This document shows, in pieces, positions 45,798 through 54,097 of a DNA stretch of 64,000 nucleotides (positions are counted from its first letter, which is position 1; every line of letters starts with the position of its first letter). Source of the DNA: Roseovarius sp. ZX-A-9 (GTDB taxonomy: Bacteria > Pseudomonadota > Alphaproteobacteria > Rhodobacterales > Rhodobacteraceae); the NCBI RefSeq assembly GCF_028369135.1, contig NZ_JAPWHW010000004.1, positions 186,001 through 250,000 on the forward strand, written 5' to 3'. Under the pieces are notes generated by a model, which was given only the letters and a program-made list of their open reading frames with translations, had not been told where the DNA came from and did no database searches. Made by a program: the position numbers and the translations under genes.

Positions 45798-46709
45798 ATG
45801 TCCTCAGATGCAGCCTTCGATCCCGTTCCGGGCCAGCCAGAGCCGGTCGCGCCACGCCTGCGGCGAATCTTGGCGCCGAACCCCTCGCCGATGACCTGGC
45901 GCGGCACCAACACCTATCTGCTGGGCAGCCGCGATATCGCGGTGATCGACCCCGGCCCGGACGACGACGCGCATTTGGCGGCAATCCTGGGCGCGCTGAC
46001 ACCGGGGCAACGGATCACCCATATCCTTGTCACGCATGCCCATCTCGATCATTCTCCCCTGGCAGCACGGCTGAGCGCGCAGACCGGTGCGCCGGTCCAT
46101 GCCTTTGGCAATGCCCAGGCCGGGCGCAGCGCGGTGATGACGGAGCTGGCGCGCTCCGGGACGGTGGCCGGTGGTGAAGGCGTGGATCACGGTTTTGCCC
46201 CCGATATTATTCTGCAAGACGACGCGGCGCTCGAAGGGCCAGACTGGCGGCTGCAGGCGCTCTGGACGCCGGGCCACTTTGGCAATCACCTGTCGTTCCG
46301 GTCAGACCACATGATCTTTACCGGCGATCTGGTGATGGGCTGGGCCAGCTCACTGGTCTCGCCGCCTGATGGCGACTTGAGCGATTTCATGTCCTCCTGT
46401 CAGCGCCTGCTTGACCTGCGCGCCACCCGTCTCATGCCCGGACACGGCGCCCCGGTCGAAGACCCGCACGCCCGCCTGACATGGCTCATCGCACACCGGC
46501 GCGCGCGAGAGGCCGCGATCATCGAGCGACTCGCGACTGGCCCCGCCAACGCGCGCCAGATCGCCGACGCAGTCTATACCGACACGCCCCCTACCCTGAT
46601 GCCCGCCGCCGCGCGCAACGTTCTTGCGCATCTCATTGATCTTTTTATCAAATCAAAGGTTGAGCCCCACGGCACCCTGACTGCTGACACGATCTTTTCG
46701 CTGCGCTGA
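45798..46709 (+). CDS. MBL-fold metallo-hydrolase with C-terminal winged helix (LACTB2-like)
   Basis: A 303-residue protein. The metal-binding motif HAHLDHS (HxHxDH) is in LVTHAHLDHSPLAA near residue 78, followed by the further ligands in TPGHFGNHLSF and FTGDLVMG, and a late MPGHG. The C-terminal part (RRAREAAIIERLATGPANARQIADAVY) resembles the winged-helix tail of LACTB2-type proteins. Substrate is not known; relatives act on RNA or thioesters. It starts 78 bases from the divergent kinase gene and ends 71 bases before tRNA-Asn, outside the island. Confidence 0.88.
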   Translation: MSSDAAFDPVPGQPEPVAPRLRRILAPNPSPMTWRGTNTYLLGSRDIAVIDPGPDDDAHLAAILGALTPGQRITHILVTHAHLDHSPLAARLSAQTGAPVHAFGNAQAGRSAVMTELARSGTVAGGEGVDHGFAPDIILQDDAALEGPDWRLQALWTPGHFGNHLSFRSDHMIFTGDLVMGWASSLVSPPDGDLSDFMSSCQRLLDLRATRLMPGHGAPVEDPHARLTWLIAHRRAREAAIIERLATGPANARQIADAVYTDTPPTLMPAAARNVLAHLIDLFIKSKVEPHGTLTADTIFSLR

Positions 46710-46780
46710 AATGAACACAAAAATTTCTCACAATCCCTCTGGACGCCGCCATGCGTGGTTGCTATACGCCTGATCGGTAT

Positions 46781-46855
46781 TCCGGCGTAGCTCAGCGGTA
46801 GAGCAGTTGACTGTTAATCAATTGGTCGTAGGTTCGATCCCTACCGCCGGAGCCA
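46781..46855 (+). tRNA. tRNA-Asn (GTT)
   Basis: A full cloverleaf can be drawn: acceptor TCCGGCG/CGCCGGA, D-arm GCTC...GAGC, anticodon stem GTTGA/TCAAT with loop CTGTTAA (anticodon GTT), variable loop, T-stem GTAGG/CCTAC with TTCGATC, discriminator G and an encoded CCA. The 3' end serves as integration site of the adjacent island and remains intact. Confidence 0.97.
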
Positions 46856-46858
46856 AAA
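46839..46858 (+). repeat. Left attachment repeat in tRNA-Asn 3' end (attL)
   Basis: CCCTACCGCCGGAGCCAAAA, covering the 3' half of the T-arm, acceptor strand, CCA and four A, is repeated exactly at 55620-55639. This is the typical footprint of a tyrosine-recombinase element integrated in a tRNA gene. Confidence 0.85.
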
Positions 46859-47417
46859 AACCCCAAATAAGCAATAACTTAGCTTAGACTCGCCCCAAGC
46901 GAGATTGGGGGATTTTGGGCTTGTCACCGGATTTGTCACCGAATTCAGCCTTGCCGATTCCTCGCAGATAACCAAGATTCTGAAACGGGGATATTTCTCT
47001 TCTATGGAGGCGCATCGGTTGGTAGCAATATCTTGTCTAAACACGGATGCCCCCCCCCCGCATTGCCGATGCAGTTCCGCCAGCACCCCAACGGCTCCCA
47101 GGGCAAATTCTTGGTAGCGTTGCGTCATGTACTCCAAACGGCTCATTGCTGTTACCAGCCCATACCAGCCATTGATCGAGCCCTACCTCCGCTGCGATGC
47201 AGCCCATCATTCCGGACTTTCGCCGCAACGCAAAATCAAGGACGCAGCGAACTTACAGTCTGCGGACGAAGTGTAAATTCGCCGCAACTGCGCCGATGTC
47301 CGGTTCAGCGAACCGCATAACAAACGGTCGTCTTTGGGATTAGAACCGCCTCTTGTTTGCCGGAACCCCAGAAGTAAAGACACTGGGTTTTGCACAAGAC
47401 ACTGTCGCGCACTTAAC
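46859..47417. other. Left island end without a convincing gene
   Basis: This 559-bp stretch after tRNA-Asn shows no protein with recognisable features. It holds a run of ten C (47050-47059). A minus-strand frame crossing this run (about 46841-47146) could be a remnant, but its second half reads through A/T-rich DNA into the tRNA and is not protein-like. Confidence 0.5.
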
Positions 47418-47909
47418 TTACTCTCTGTTCGGTAGTCCCCACAGTTCAATCAAACGAGAAACGACTGTCTGAGCAGGCGCTCGGACCCACTCGGTACCAC
47501 CAGCACCATAAGGCTCGAATAAGCTTCGCGCCGTATCCTCTTGCTTCATTGCTTCTTTGACTGAAACAAACTCCCAAGCCGCCGCGCGTTTTAGCGGCTC
47601 GGTCATGTCGGTGTTGCGGCTCAGACGTTTTTCCAAATCCCGCGTGTGGCCAATCTTACATGCGTCCGTTTGAGTTTCGCGGTAATGTACGTAAACAAAG
47701 CAGGCAGGGTCTGGCTCGACAAAGTGTCCGGATGCGGTCTCCTCGAACAATTCGCGCAGGCTCCCGATCGTGCCTTTCTGCCTTTTCTCAAGGCGACCAC
47801 TTTCAAGAGCAATACGACAGGCTTCAACAAGGGCGGCACTTCGACCTTTTGTCAGCTTGAGATGTGGTTCACCATCAAGCACAGCTACTGACTCTTTTAT
47901 ACGGGCCAT
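47418..47909 (-). CDS. GIY-YIG-like (T5orf172/Mug113-type) domain protein
   Basis: A 163-residue protein. The C-terminal half has CFVYVHYRETQTDACKIGHT followed by RDLEKRL, then LFEPYGAGGTEWV: the F-V-Y...K-I-G-x-T-x-x-L-x-x-R pattern of the T5orf172/Mug113 branch of the GIY-YIG nuclease superfamily. The N-terminal 60 residues are a helical extension of unknown role. Such domains occur in phage and defence-associated proteins, sometimes as nucleases; catalytic activity is not certain here. It lies on the minus strand, 320 bases downstream of the coiled-coil gene, at the left end of the island. Confidence 0.72.
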   Translation of the reverse strand: MARIKESVAVLDGEPHLKLTKGRSAALVEACRIALESGRLEKRQKGTIGSLRELFEETASGHFVEPDPACFVYVHYRETQTDACKIGHTRDLEKRLSRNTDMTEPLKRAAAWEFVSVKEAMKQEDTARSLFEPYGAGGTEWVRAPAQTVVSRLIELWGLPNRE

Positions 47910-48228
47910 CAGCTAATTCTCCTTTTCCCAATTCAAACACTACGAGACTAAGCTGTCCTGCTCAAACAAAGGTAAGCTGACAAGCCAGTTTTCCGCTGCC
48001 AAAAATCCCGCAAAATAACTTGGCAGGCAATTGAAGGCATTGGCTCGATGGTAGTAGCCGTCATTCATACACCATGCAGCATCCGACACTCTGGGCTCCA
48101 AAGCCGACCTGCGGCGGCGCGGCATGCATCGCGAGTGCCCGGGCCCTCAGATCGACATCAACGGCCCAAAGCTGCCGTTCGACGTGCTACTTCAATGCTT
48201 CGGTCGCAGCCTAGATTGCCGACCTTCG
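47910..48228. other. Gap between GIY-YIG-like and coiled-coil genes
   Basis: This 319-bp gap holds no clear gene. The part 48040-48225 is more G/C-rich than the A/T-rich genes on both sides, which suggests an inserted or leftover fragment of other origin. No repeat or IS end was recognised. Confidence 0.4.
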
Positions 48229-49383
48229 CTATTTCCCAATATTCCCCCGCGTCACTGTACGCATCGCTTCTTCGAATGCTTCTTGTGTCGGCATTTTTTC
48301 GCCATGCTTGCCTTCTAAGGTCGTAGCGGCATTAATTGAAATTGCCTTTAGAATTACTTCAAGGAGGTCACGGATAAGGGGTTCATCATCTTTGCCAATT
48401 TCAGTAATCTGCTGTTTGAAGCCCTCGTATGATTGTGCCAATGCTTCCTTGTGAGCATATTCCTCGGCTAGACGATGCATTTCACTACGGCGTTTAGAAA
48501 CCGTCAGCGTTGCCCACAAAATAGGTATCACAATTGGAAGCTTGAACAGCAACTTGTCTAAATACTCTTTTGCGCTAGAGAAGCTGATGAGTTCCCAAGA
48601 CAAAGTCTGCAAGCTGAAAGATTGCGTAACTGTTGCTGCTGCCGAAAGTGCTAACAAAAAGATACCTACAAAAAACGCTCGAGAGTAAAATCGAGCGTCT
48701 CTCTCCGCCTTTATCCTTCTGTTGTTGTATGCCGTAGCGAGGCCCGCACTTGTTGCGCCAGGCAGCAATCCCTCGATTTGCTCCTGCACACCGCTAAACT
48801 TCTTCTCAAAATCCGAAACCAAATTTTCGAGTTGAGTAGTTCGTGCTTCAAGTTGAGCCTTCAATCCTCTCTCGTTTGTGTCTCCATCCGCATCTGCATT
48901 AGAGCCCATCACCTCAGAATGTATTCTATCCAAATCCGTCAGCATATTCTTTGCTGCGGTAAGTTTCTTGGTGATTTCATCACTATTTGCGACTGCGCTC
49001 GCTCTAGCTTCGACAATCTTGTTTTCGATGGATGCGGATTCAGCGTCTCCTTCTGTTAGCTTTCGATAGAAGCTCTCTGTAGCTGAAAGCATTCTATCAA
49101 TATGAGACGCCTTTTCATGAATTTCAGACTGAATGCTTTTCTTTTCCTCCGTGCCTTCTAGGAGTTCAATCCTATAGGTTTCCGCCGCATCCTTAGTGCT
49201 CTTAATTGATTTCGAAGCTTCGTCAAAGATCGCCTTAATCTTGAGGATTTCTTTCTCTTGGGCTTCGATAAGCCTCTTGTATCTGCCAAATGCCTGTCCA
49301 GCTGCTTGCGCCGATTCAGTGTTGGATAAATAAGGGCTTTGTTGCATAAATCGCTTCAGGGATTCACTGTGTGAATCCAGCAT
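48229..49383 (-). CDS. Coiled-coil membrane protein, start replaced by an IS element
   Basis: The open frame encodes 384 residues. About residues 30-150 and 170-205 are rich in heptad-like coiled coil (for example RYKRLIEAQEKEILKIKAIF). Two hydrophobic helices follow (FFVGIFLLALSAAATV and LPIVIPILWATLTV, about 236-251 and 280-295), then a helical C-terminal domain of about 90 residues. No known family is recognised. The first 16-17 codons come from the left end of the neighbouring IS, so the native start is lost; translation could still begin at ATGs in the IS end. It is markedly A/T-rich. The layout (long coiled coil, membrane pair, soluble tail) recalls membrane effectors of defence systems, but this is only a guess. 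Confidence 0.65.
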   Translation of the reverse strand: MLDSHSESLKRFMQQSPYLSNTESAQAAGQAFGRYKRLIEAQEKEILKIKAIFDEASKSIKSTKDAAETYRIELLEGTEEKKSIQSEIHEKASHIDRMLSATESFYRKLTEGDAESASIENKIVEARASAVANSDEITKKLTAAKNMLTDLDRIHSEVMGSNADADGDTNERGLKAQLEARTTQLENLVSDFEKKFSGVQEQIEGLLPGATSAGLATAYNNRRIKAERDARFYSRAFFVGIFLLALSAAATVTQSFSLQTLSWELISFSSAKEYLDKLLFKLPIVIPILWATLTVSKRRSEMHRLAEEYAHKEALAQSYEGFKQQITEIGKDDEPLIRDLLEVILKAISINAATTLEGKHGEKMPTQEAFEEAMRTVTRGNIGK

Positions 49384-50384
49384 GATAGCTGGGCGACATG
49401 AGCAGTTGGGCCCCTACGAAGTACAAGACCAGGAACTGGCCTTCGTACAACGCAGCGCTGAAGCAACGCGGATCGCTGTCGATTTGGTTTGATCCGGAGA
49501 TGACCTGGACGCCGCCGCCAACGGGCAAGCGTGGGCGACAGCAAGAGTTCAGCGACGCGGCCATCCAGACCTGTCTGACGCTAAAAGTGCTATTTGGCTT
49601 GCCGCTGCGGCAAACCACGGGTTTCGTCGAAAGCCTGTTGCGGTTGGTTGGGTTGGACTGGGCAGTGCCCGATTTCAGCACCCTTTGCCGCCGTCAAAAG
49701 ACACTGAACGTGAGCCTGTCGTATCGCGGTGCCACCGGCCCTCTGAACCTGCTCATCGACAGCACGGGCATCAAATCCGAGGGTGAAGGGGAATGGAACG
49801 CGCGCAAGCAAGGCTGCCCCAAACGGCGCATTTGGCGCAAGATACATATAGGGATCGACGAGGAAACGCTGGAGGTGCGTGCAGTCGAGGTCACCACCAG
49901 CAATGTCGGTGACGCCCCCATGCTCCCAGAATTACTCAACCAGATCCCGCCTGATCAGAACATCGGATCAGTGACCGCAGATGGGGCCTATGACACGCGC
50001 AAATGCCATGACGCGATTGCCGCCCGAAATGCCCACGCCGTCATACCCCCGCGCAAGAACGCCAAACCGTGGAAGCCCACGAGCGCCGGGGCCGTCACCC
50101 GAAACGAGGCGGTGCGTGCATCCCGCTATCTTGGCAAGGCATTGTGGCGACGTTGGAGCGGATACCACCGCCGAAGTCGCGTCGAGACCAAGGTGAACTG
50201 CATCAAGCTTCTCGGCCAATCCCTGATGTCGAGAGACTTCGACCGGCAGGTCGCAGAAATCCAGGTCCGCATCGCCGTCCTGAACCGCTACACCGCTCTT
50301 GGCATACCCGTCACAGAGGCCGTAGGATAAATCCGTCCGGGGAAAGGGGAACTCCGGACTTCAGATGATTTGTGCAACAAAGCC
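49335..50384 (+). mobile_element. IS5-family insertion sequence, IS903-like group
   Basis: A 1050-bp element with 18-bp terminal inverted repeats GGCTTTGTTGCAYAAATC (one mismatch between ends: T at the left, C at the right), a close match in form to IS903-type ends, and one transposase gene. IS903-type elements normally make 9-bp target duplications; the nine flanking bases here are ATAAATAAG on the left and AGGAGCATT on the right, so no duplication is present. It separates the coiled-coil gene from its presumed upstream operon partners. Confidence 0.92.
49398..50330 (+). CDS. IS5-family (IS903-like) DDE transposase
   Basis: A 310-residue, apparently intact transposase. The catalytic acids are visible as LLIDSTGIK (first Asp), TADGAYDTRKC (second Asp) and RSRVETKVNCIKLLG (Glu in the Y-(2)-R-(3)-E-(6)-K-like signature). 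The N-terminal NWPSYNAALKQRGSLSIWF is characteristic of the IS903 subgroup. The gene fills almost the whole element and shows no frameshift, so the copy is probably active or recently so. Confidence 0.94.
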   Translation: MSSWAPTKYKTRNWPSYNAALKQRGSLSIWFDPEMTWTPPPTGKRGRQQEFSDAAIQTCLTLKVLFGLPLRQTTGFVESLLRLVGLDWAVPDFSTLCRRQKTLNVSLSYRGATGPLNLLIDSTGIKSEGEGEWNARKQGCPKRRIWRKIHIGIDEETLEVRAVEVTTSNVGDAPMLPELLNQIPPDQNIGSVTADGAYDTRKCHDAIAARNAHAVIPPRKNAKPWKPTSAGAVTRNEAVRASRYLGKALWRRWSGYHRRSRVETKVNCIKLLGQSLMSRDFDRQVAEIQVRIAVLNRYTALGIPVTEAVG

Positions 50385-50399
50385 AGGAGCATTCCATAG

Positions 50400-50747
50400 T
50401 CAATACCGAATGACTCTACGATAGCGCCGAACAGTACTTTCTTCTTTTTTCTCCTGAGCGACCTCCCACGCTATCCGTTGGCGCAAACGCTGAGCGCGAT
50501 CATAACTGGTTTCAGTTTCGCGTTTTGTTGCTTCGGCAAGAATTCGTTTCAAACTTTCTTCCCGATTAGGCTTTGTCGGAGATTCATAGAAAAGCCTGCG
50601 CGCACGGTGGATGGCGGCACGTAGCTCACTCGGGGTCATCAAATGGGCCGACCCGGCTCGATCGGAGGGCTTGAAACGGAGCTCCATAATATCCTTGATG
50701 TCGGCTATTTCGGTAATCTGTGGTCGCATGTTACCCCACTCAGCCAT
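50400..50747 (-). CDS. Small island protein, unknown function
   Basis: A 115-residue protein beginning MAEWGNMRPQITEIAD. It is rich in charged residues with a strongly basic helical second half (RAQRLRQRIAWEV, then RRYRRVIRY at the end). No family is recognised. Its start overlaps the end of the 112-residue gene by 8 bases, and its stop lies two bases before an ATG (50395-50397) next to the IS, which could be the original start of the coiled-coil gene. It thus looks like the middle gene of a small operon cut by the IS. Confidence 0.55.
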   Translation of the reverse strand: MAEWGNMRPQITEIADIKDIMELRFKPSDRAGSAHLMTPSELRAAIHRARRLFYESPTKPNREESLKRILAEATKRETETSYDRAQRLRQRIAWEVAQEKKEESTVRRYRRVIRY

Positions 50748-51078
50748 CGCGATTTTGATGTCGAGACGCCAATACGTGAAAATGCAGGCGGCCATGATTG
50801 GACTTGAGCCAGGATATCGCTTGGTCAAGGATTTCAATCGGGAAATACCACCTCCCGGAGTTCATTCCTTTTCCGGAGAATATCTTTTCGCCATGGCCTT
50901 CATCTCGCATGGCTTTGACCACTCGGCGCGAAAGACCGCACTGGTGTGCATAGAATCGGTCTTTGGTGCTCCCCCTCACGGATCGAGGTGGTACAGAACG
51001 GGCCGCAACTTTGAGAAGTTCTACCTGCTTTTCCGGGGGCAGTTGAGCAATTTCAGAGGCTTTCTCTCTATTGGTCAT
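50740..51078 (-). CDS. Small island protein, possible helix-turn-helix
   Basis: A 112-residue protein. The segment YAHQCGLSRRVVKAMRDEG resembles a short DNA-binding helix-turn-helix of the excisionase/MerR-like kind, followed by GRWYFPIEILDQAISWLK, as in proteins that read a helix plus a wing. The family is not recognised with confidence. It is the first gene of a minus-strand set that diverges from mcrB; a regulator role for the island is possible. The start MTNREKASEIAQL is the only good one. Confidence 0.55.
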   Translation of the reverse strand: MTNREKASEIAQLPPEKQVELLKVAARSVPPRSVRGSTKDRFYAHQCGLSRRVVKAMRDEGHGEKIFSGKGMNSGRWYFPIEILDQAISWLKSNHGRLHFHVLASRHQNRDG

Positions 51079-51349
51079 TCATTTTTTCCTTGGGCATGTG
51101 TCTTGACAGGTTCTCACCGTGTCAAAAGGAATATTGGTCCTTGTCGAACATCGCCAAAATGCAATGAGCCATGAGAGACGGTTATCTCCTGATCATCGGA
51201 CGAGCATGCTCTGGTGAATCGTCCCACTACTTGCTGCGCTTGCCAAGAGCATCGCCTCGGTATTCAACTGTTGGGGTAATCAGTCGGCTATGGCCGGATC
51301 GTAGCGGGCATGCCGGTGTCACCGGCGAGAGAGTTTGAGGACAAGGCAT

Positions 51350-54097
51350 TTGAGAGAAAATGATTTCAGGGACTGGCTGAGCAGGCGTGGCCATGAGGAA
51401 CGGACAATCGGCGCGCGCATTAGCAATATCCGAAGAATCGAGCAGTTCATCGGTGATCTCGATGAGGCCCTGGAGCGGTCTTCGAAAGACGGACTGCTTG
51501 CACAATTTGCCTACAGCACCGAAGACGAGCGGCAGCAGCGGAGCAATCCGTCACCAGTCCCGATCGATGGTGATCTTCGCACGGGTCTCGCTACTCTGCG
51601 GCAGGCAATCGGACTATATGATGATTTCCGGAAGGACAATCATGCAGCGCCTAACATGAAGACCCATAAGGAATGGGTCGACAAGTTGACAAAGGAAGAA
51701 ATTCTGAGCGTCATGGATGACTGCGATGCCGAAGGGGTCGAGGATTTCTTGCGCCGAGTCGGCTTTTCAAAACCCCAACAATGGACGACACGACCGAACA
51801 ACGAGACCGCTCTGTATCCGTCCAAGGCAACAGTAGCCGCCGCGATTGCCAAGTTGCCCGACGGGCCATCACTAAACGCCAGCCAGTATTTCAATGGGGC
51901 CGGAGAAGCAGAATCGCGCGCCAAGTTACGCGAACTCGGGTTTGAGATCGTCGACAAGAGAAACGAAAGTTCAGCATCCAATTTTTCGCGTCGCGATGTC
52001 GAGATAGCAATGGTGGCATTCGACGAATACGAGAACACCGGGAAACACTCCCAAATATTCGACGCATTCGGAGACCCAAGCAGCTATTGGGTGCGTTCGA
52101 CCTCACACACGGCAAAGCGCCCTTACCCAACAAAACCCATTGTTGGTTATTTATTGGATAAAACTGAATTTAACGGCGGATGGTCCCCGGGGGCCGCGGC
52201 CGCTCGGTTACACAACGCTGGCTACATCATAGTCGATTCTGAAGGTCGACCCAGCAACGCGCCAGAGCAAAGCCATCTGAAGAGCGGGGCTGATCGCATC
52301 CGAGCCTGCGCGAGCAATTACTTCATCGAACCGGCGCGCGATGCCGGAGAAGTAGGGGTCACGGTTCATGTCAGTGATCTGGCAAAGCTCATGGGCCTGA
52401 CAAACGTTTTCCCGAACATCTGCCAGGCCCTGGGGGGATCCAAGTTTCTGGACATGATCGGAGCCACCAAACCCGACATCAGCGGTCCCAATCAAAGTAG
52501 CACAACGACATTCACCTATCGACTATCTCGAAGCGATGCGTTGGCAGGATCCGTACCCGGAGTTTCAGACGATATGCCTCCAACCAATCTTATACTTTAT
52601 GGCCCACCGGGCACGGGCAAAACCTTTGCCACCGCGGCCGAGGCATTGCGTATGTGCGGCGAACCCGTGCCCGACGACCGCGCCGAGTTGATGGCTTCCT
52701 ATAATCGACTGCGCAACGAAAAGCGGGTCGAGTTCGTTACCTTTCATCAATCCTTATCCTACGAGGACTTTATCGAGGGGCGCCAGCCCGTCACGGATGG
52801 CGCTGACGGTGTCGGCACTGGGTTCCGTCTGGAGCCCGTGTCCGGTATCTTCCGACGTATCGCGGAGCGGGCAGAAAGCGGCTTTGCGGTTCAAACGGAC
52901 GACGATGCCTTTTCGCTTTCAGAGCGGCAGATCTTCAAAATGTCGATCGCGCGCGCCGACATCGCAGCCGAAGAATATTTGTTCGAAGAGGCCATATCCG
53001 AAGGATACACCTTGCTCGGGTGGGAGGACATCGACTTCAGCGACGAGCGCTTCTCTGATGTTGATGAAATTCTGAAGGCTTGCCGCAAATATGGAAAGCG
53101 CGAAGGTGAAGTGACTGCGCAATCAGGCCAGGTGGCACTCTTGAATGCCTTTCGCAATCAGATGCAGATTGGAGATGTCGTTGTCGTGAGTAAAGGCAAC
53201 GGGTATTTTCGGGCCATAGGCGAGGTTACAGGCAGCTACGAGTATCTACAGCGCGACAGCCGCATCTATTGTCACCGACGTGCCGTTAGATGGCTCTGGG
53301 TGGATCGCGGTGGTGTCCCGGTGAGCGAGATATACGGCAGCAATTTTACCATGCGATCAATCTACAGGCTTGATCCCACGCGCATCGACCAAGCTTCGAT
53401 TGAGCGCTTGGTAAACCGCGACAGCGATCACGGGCGGAGCGAAACTCAACCCTTTGTGCTGATCATCGACGAGATCAACCGGGCCAATATCTCCAAAGTT
53501 TTCGGCGAATTGATTACGCTCATCGAACCCGACAAACGATTAGGAATGTCCAACGCGCTGACGGCGCGCCTGCCCTATTCCGGCGAGGAATTCGGGGTGC
53601 CGGCCAATCTGCATATCTTGGGCACTATGAACACAGCCGACCGCTCAATCGCGCTCCTCGACACGGCCCTACGTCGACGATTCGAATTCCGAGAAATGCT
53701 GCCCCAACCGGAGGCACTGAGAGATGCGGCCCGGGAAAGCGGCCTCGACCTGCCGCGGATCCTGACCGCGCTCAACGAACGGATCGAGTATCTCTACGAC
53801 CGCGAACACCAGATCGGGCATGCTTATTTCATTAACTGCGCCAACCGGGACCAAGTCGACGACGTGATGCGCCACAAGGTCATCCCGCTACTTGCCGAAT
53901 ATTTTTTCGAGGACTGGGGTAAGGTGGCCGCCGTTCTCGGAGATGCTTCTCCGGACGAGCGGACGTTGCGAGGAGGCTTCATGATCCGGGACGTTCTGAA
54001 CGTTCCGCCGGGGATGGAGGATAGCTACGGCGCTCCTCGATATCGTTGGTCACTGCGCGAGGACGCATTTGATTACGCCGGGCTCGGCGGCGAATGA
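51350..54097 (+). CDS. mcrB: McrB-type GTPase subunit of a type IV restriction system, with extra reader domains
   Basis: A 915-residue AAA+ protein. The McrB GTPase has Walker A YGPPGTGKT (about 418-425), Walker B FVLIIDEINRANISKVFGEL (about 705) and the McrB hallmark MNTADRSIALLDTALRRRF (about 760). Between Walker A and B an extra domain of about 100 residues (GDVVVVSKGNGYFRAIGEVT, about 605-675) looks like an EVE/PUA-type modified-base reader. The N-terminal 330 residues contain two similar copies of a small domain (YPSKATVAAAI...LRELGFEIVD and YPTKPIVGYLL...LHNAGYIIVD), reminiscent of the N-terminal head of ScoMcrA-type enzymes. It loops DNA and drives cutting with McrC, coupled by ATGA. 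TTG start at 51350; 51335 is possible. Confidence 0.9.
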   Translation: MRENDFRDWLSRRGHEERTIGARISNIRRIEQFIGDLDEALERSSKDGLLAQFAYSTEDERQQRSNPSPVPIDGDLRTGLATLRQAIGLYDDFRKDNHAAPNMKTHKEWVDKLTKEEILSVMDDCDAEGVEDFLRRVGFSKPQQWTTRPNNETALYPSKATVAAAIAKLPDGPSLNASQYFNGAGEAESRAKLRELGFEIVDKRNESSASNFSRRDVEIAMVAFDEYENTGKHSQIFDAFGDPSSYWVRSTSHTAKRPYPTKPIVGYLLDKTEFNGGWSPGAAAARLHNAGYIIVDSEGRPSNAPEQSHLKSGADRIRACASNYFIEPARDAGEVGVTVHVSDLAKLMGLTNVFPNICQALGGSKFLDMIGATKPDISGPNQSSTTTFTYRLSRSDALAGSVPGVSDDMPPTNLILYGPPGTGKTFATAAEALRMCGEPVPDDRAELMASYNRLRNEKRVEFVTFHQSLSYEDFIEGRQPVTDGADGVGTGFRLEPVSGIFRRIAERAESGFAVQTDDDAFSLSERQIFKMSIARADIAAEEYLFEEAISEGYTLLGWEDIDFSDERFSDVDEILKACRKYGKREGEVTAQSGQVALLNAFRNQMQIGDVVVVSKGNGYFRAIGEVTGSYEYLQRDSRIYCHRRAVRWLWVDRGGVPVSEIYGSNFTMRSIYRLDPTRIDQASIERLVNRDSDHGRSETQPFVLIIDEINRANISKVFGELITLIEPDKRLGMSNALTARLPYSGEEFGVPANLHILGTMNTADRSIALLDTALRRRFEFREMLPQPEALRDAARESGLDLPRILTALNERIEYLYDREHQIGHAYFINCANRDQVDDVMRHKVIPLLAEYFFEDWGKVAAVLGDASPDERTLRGGFMIRDVLNVPPGMEDSYGAPRYRWSLREDAFDYAGLGGE

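Noticed and set aside
46841..47146. 101-codon minus-strand frame after tRNA-Asn
   Set aside because: It crosses a ten-C run and ends inside the tRNA; only its first 30 residues look protein-like, so it is at most a remnant.
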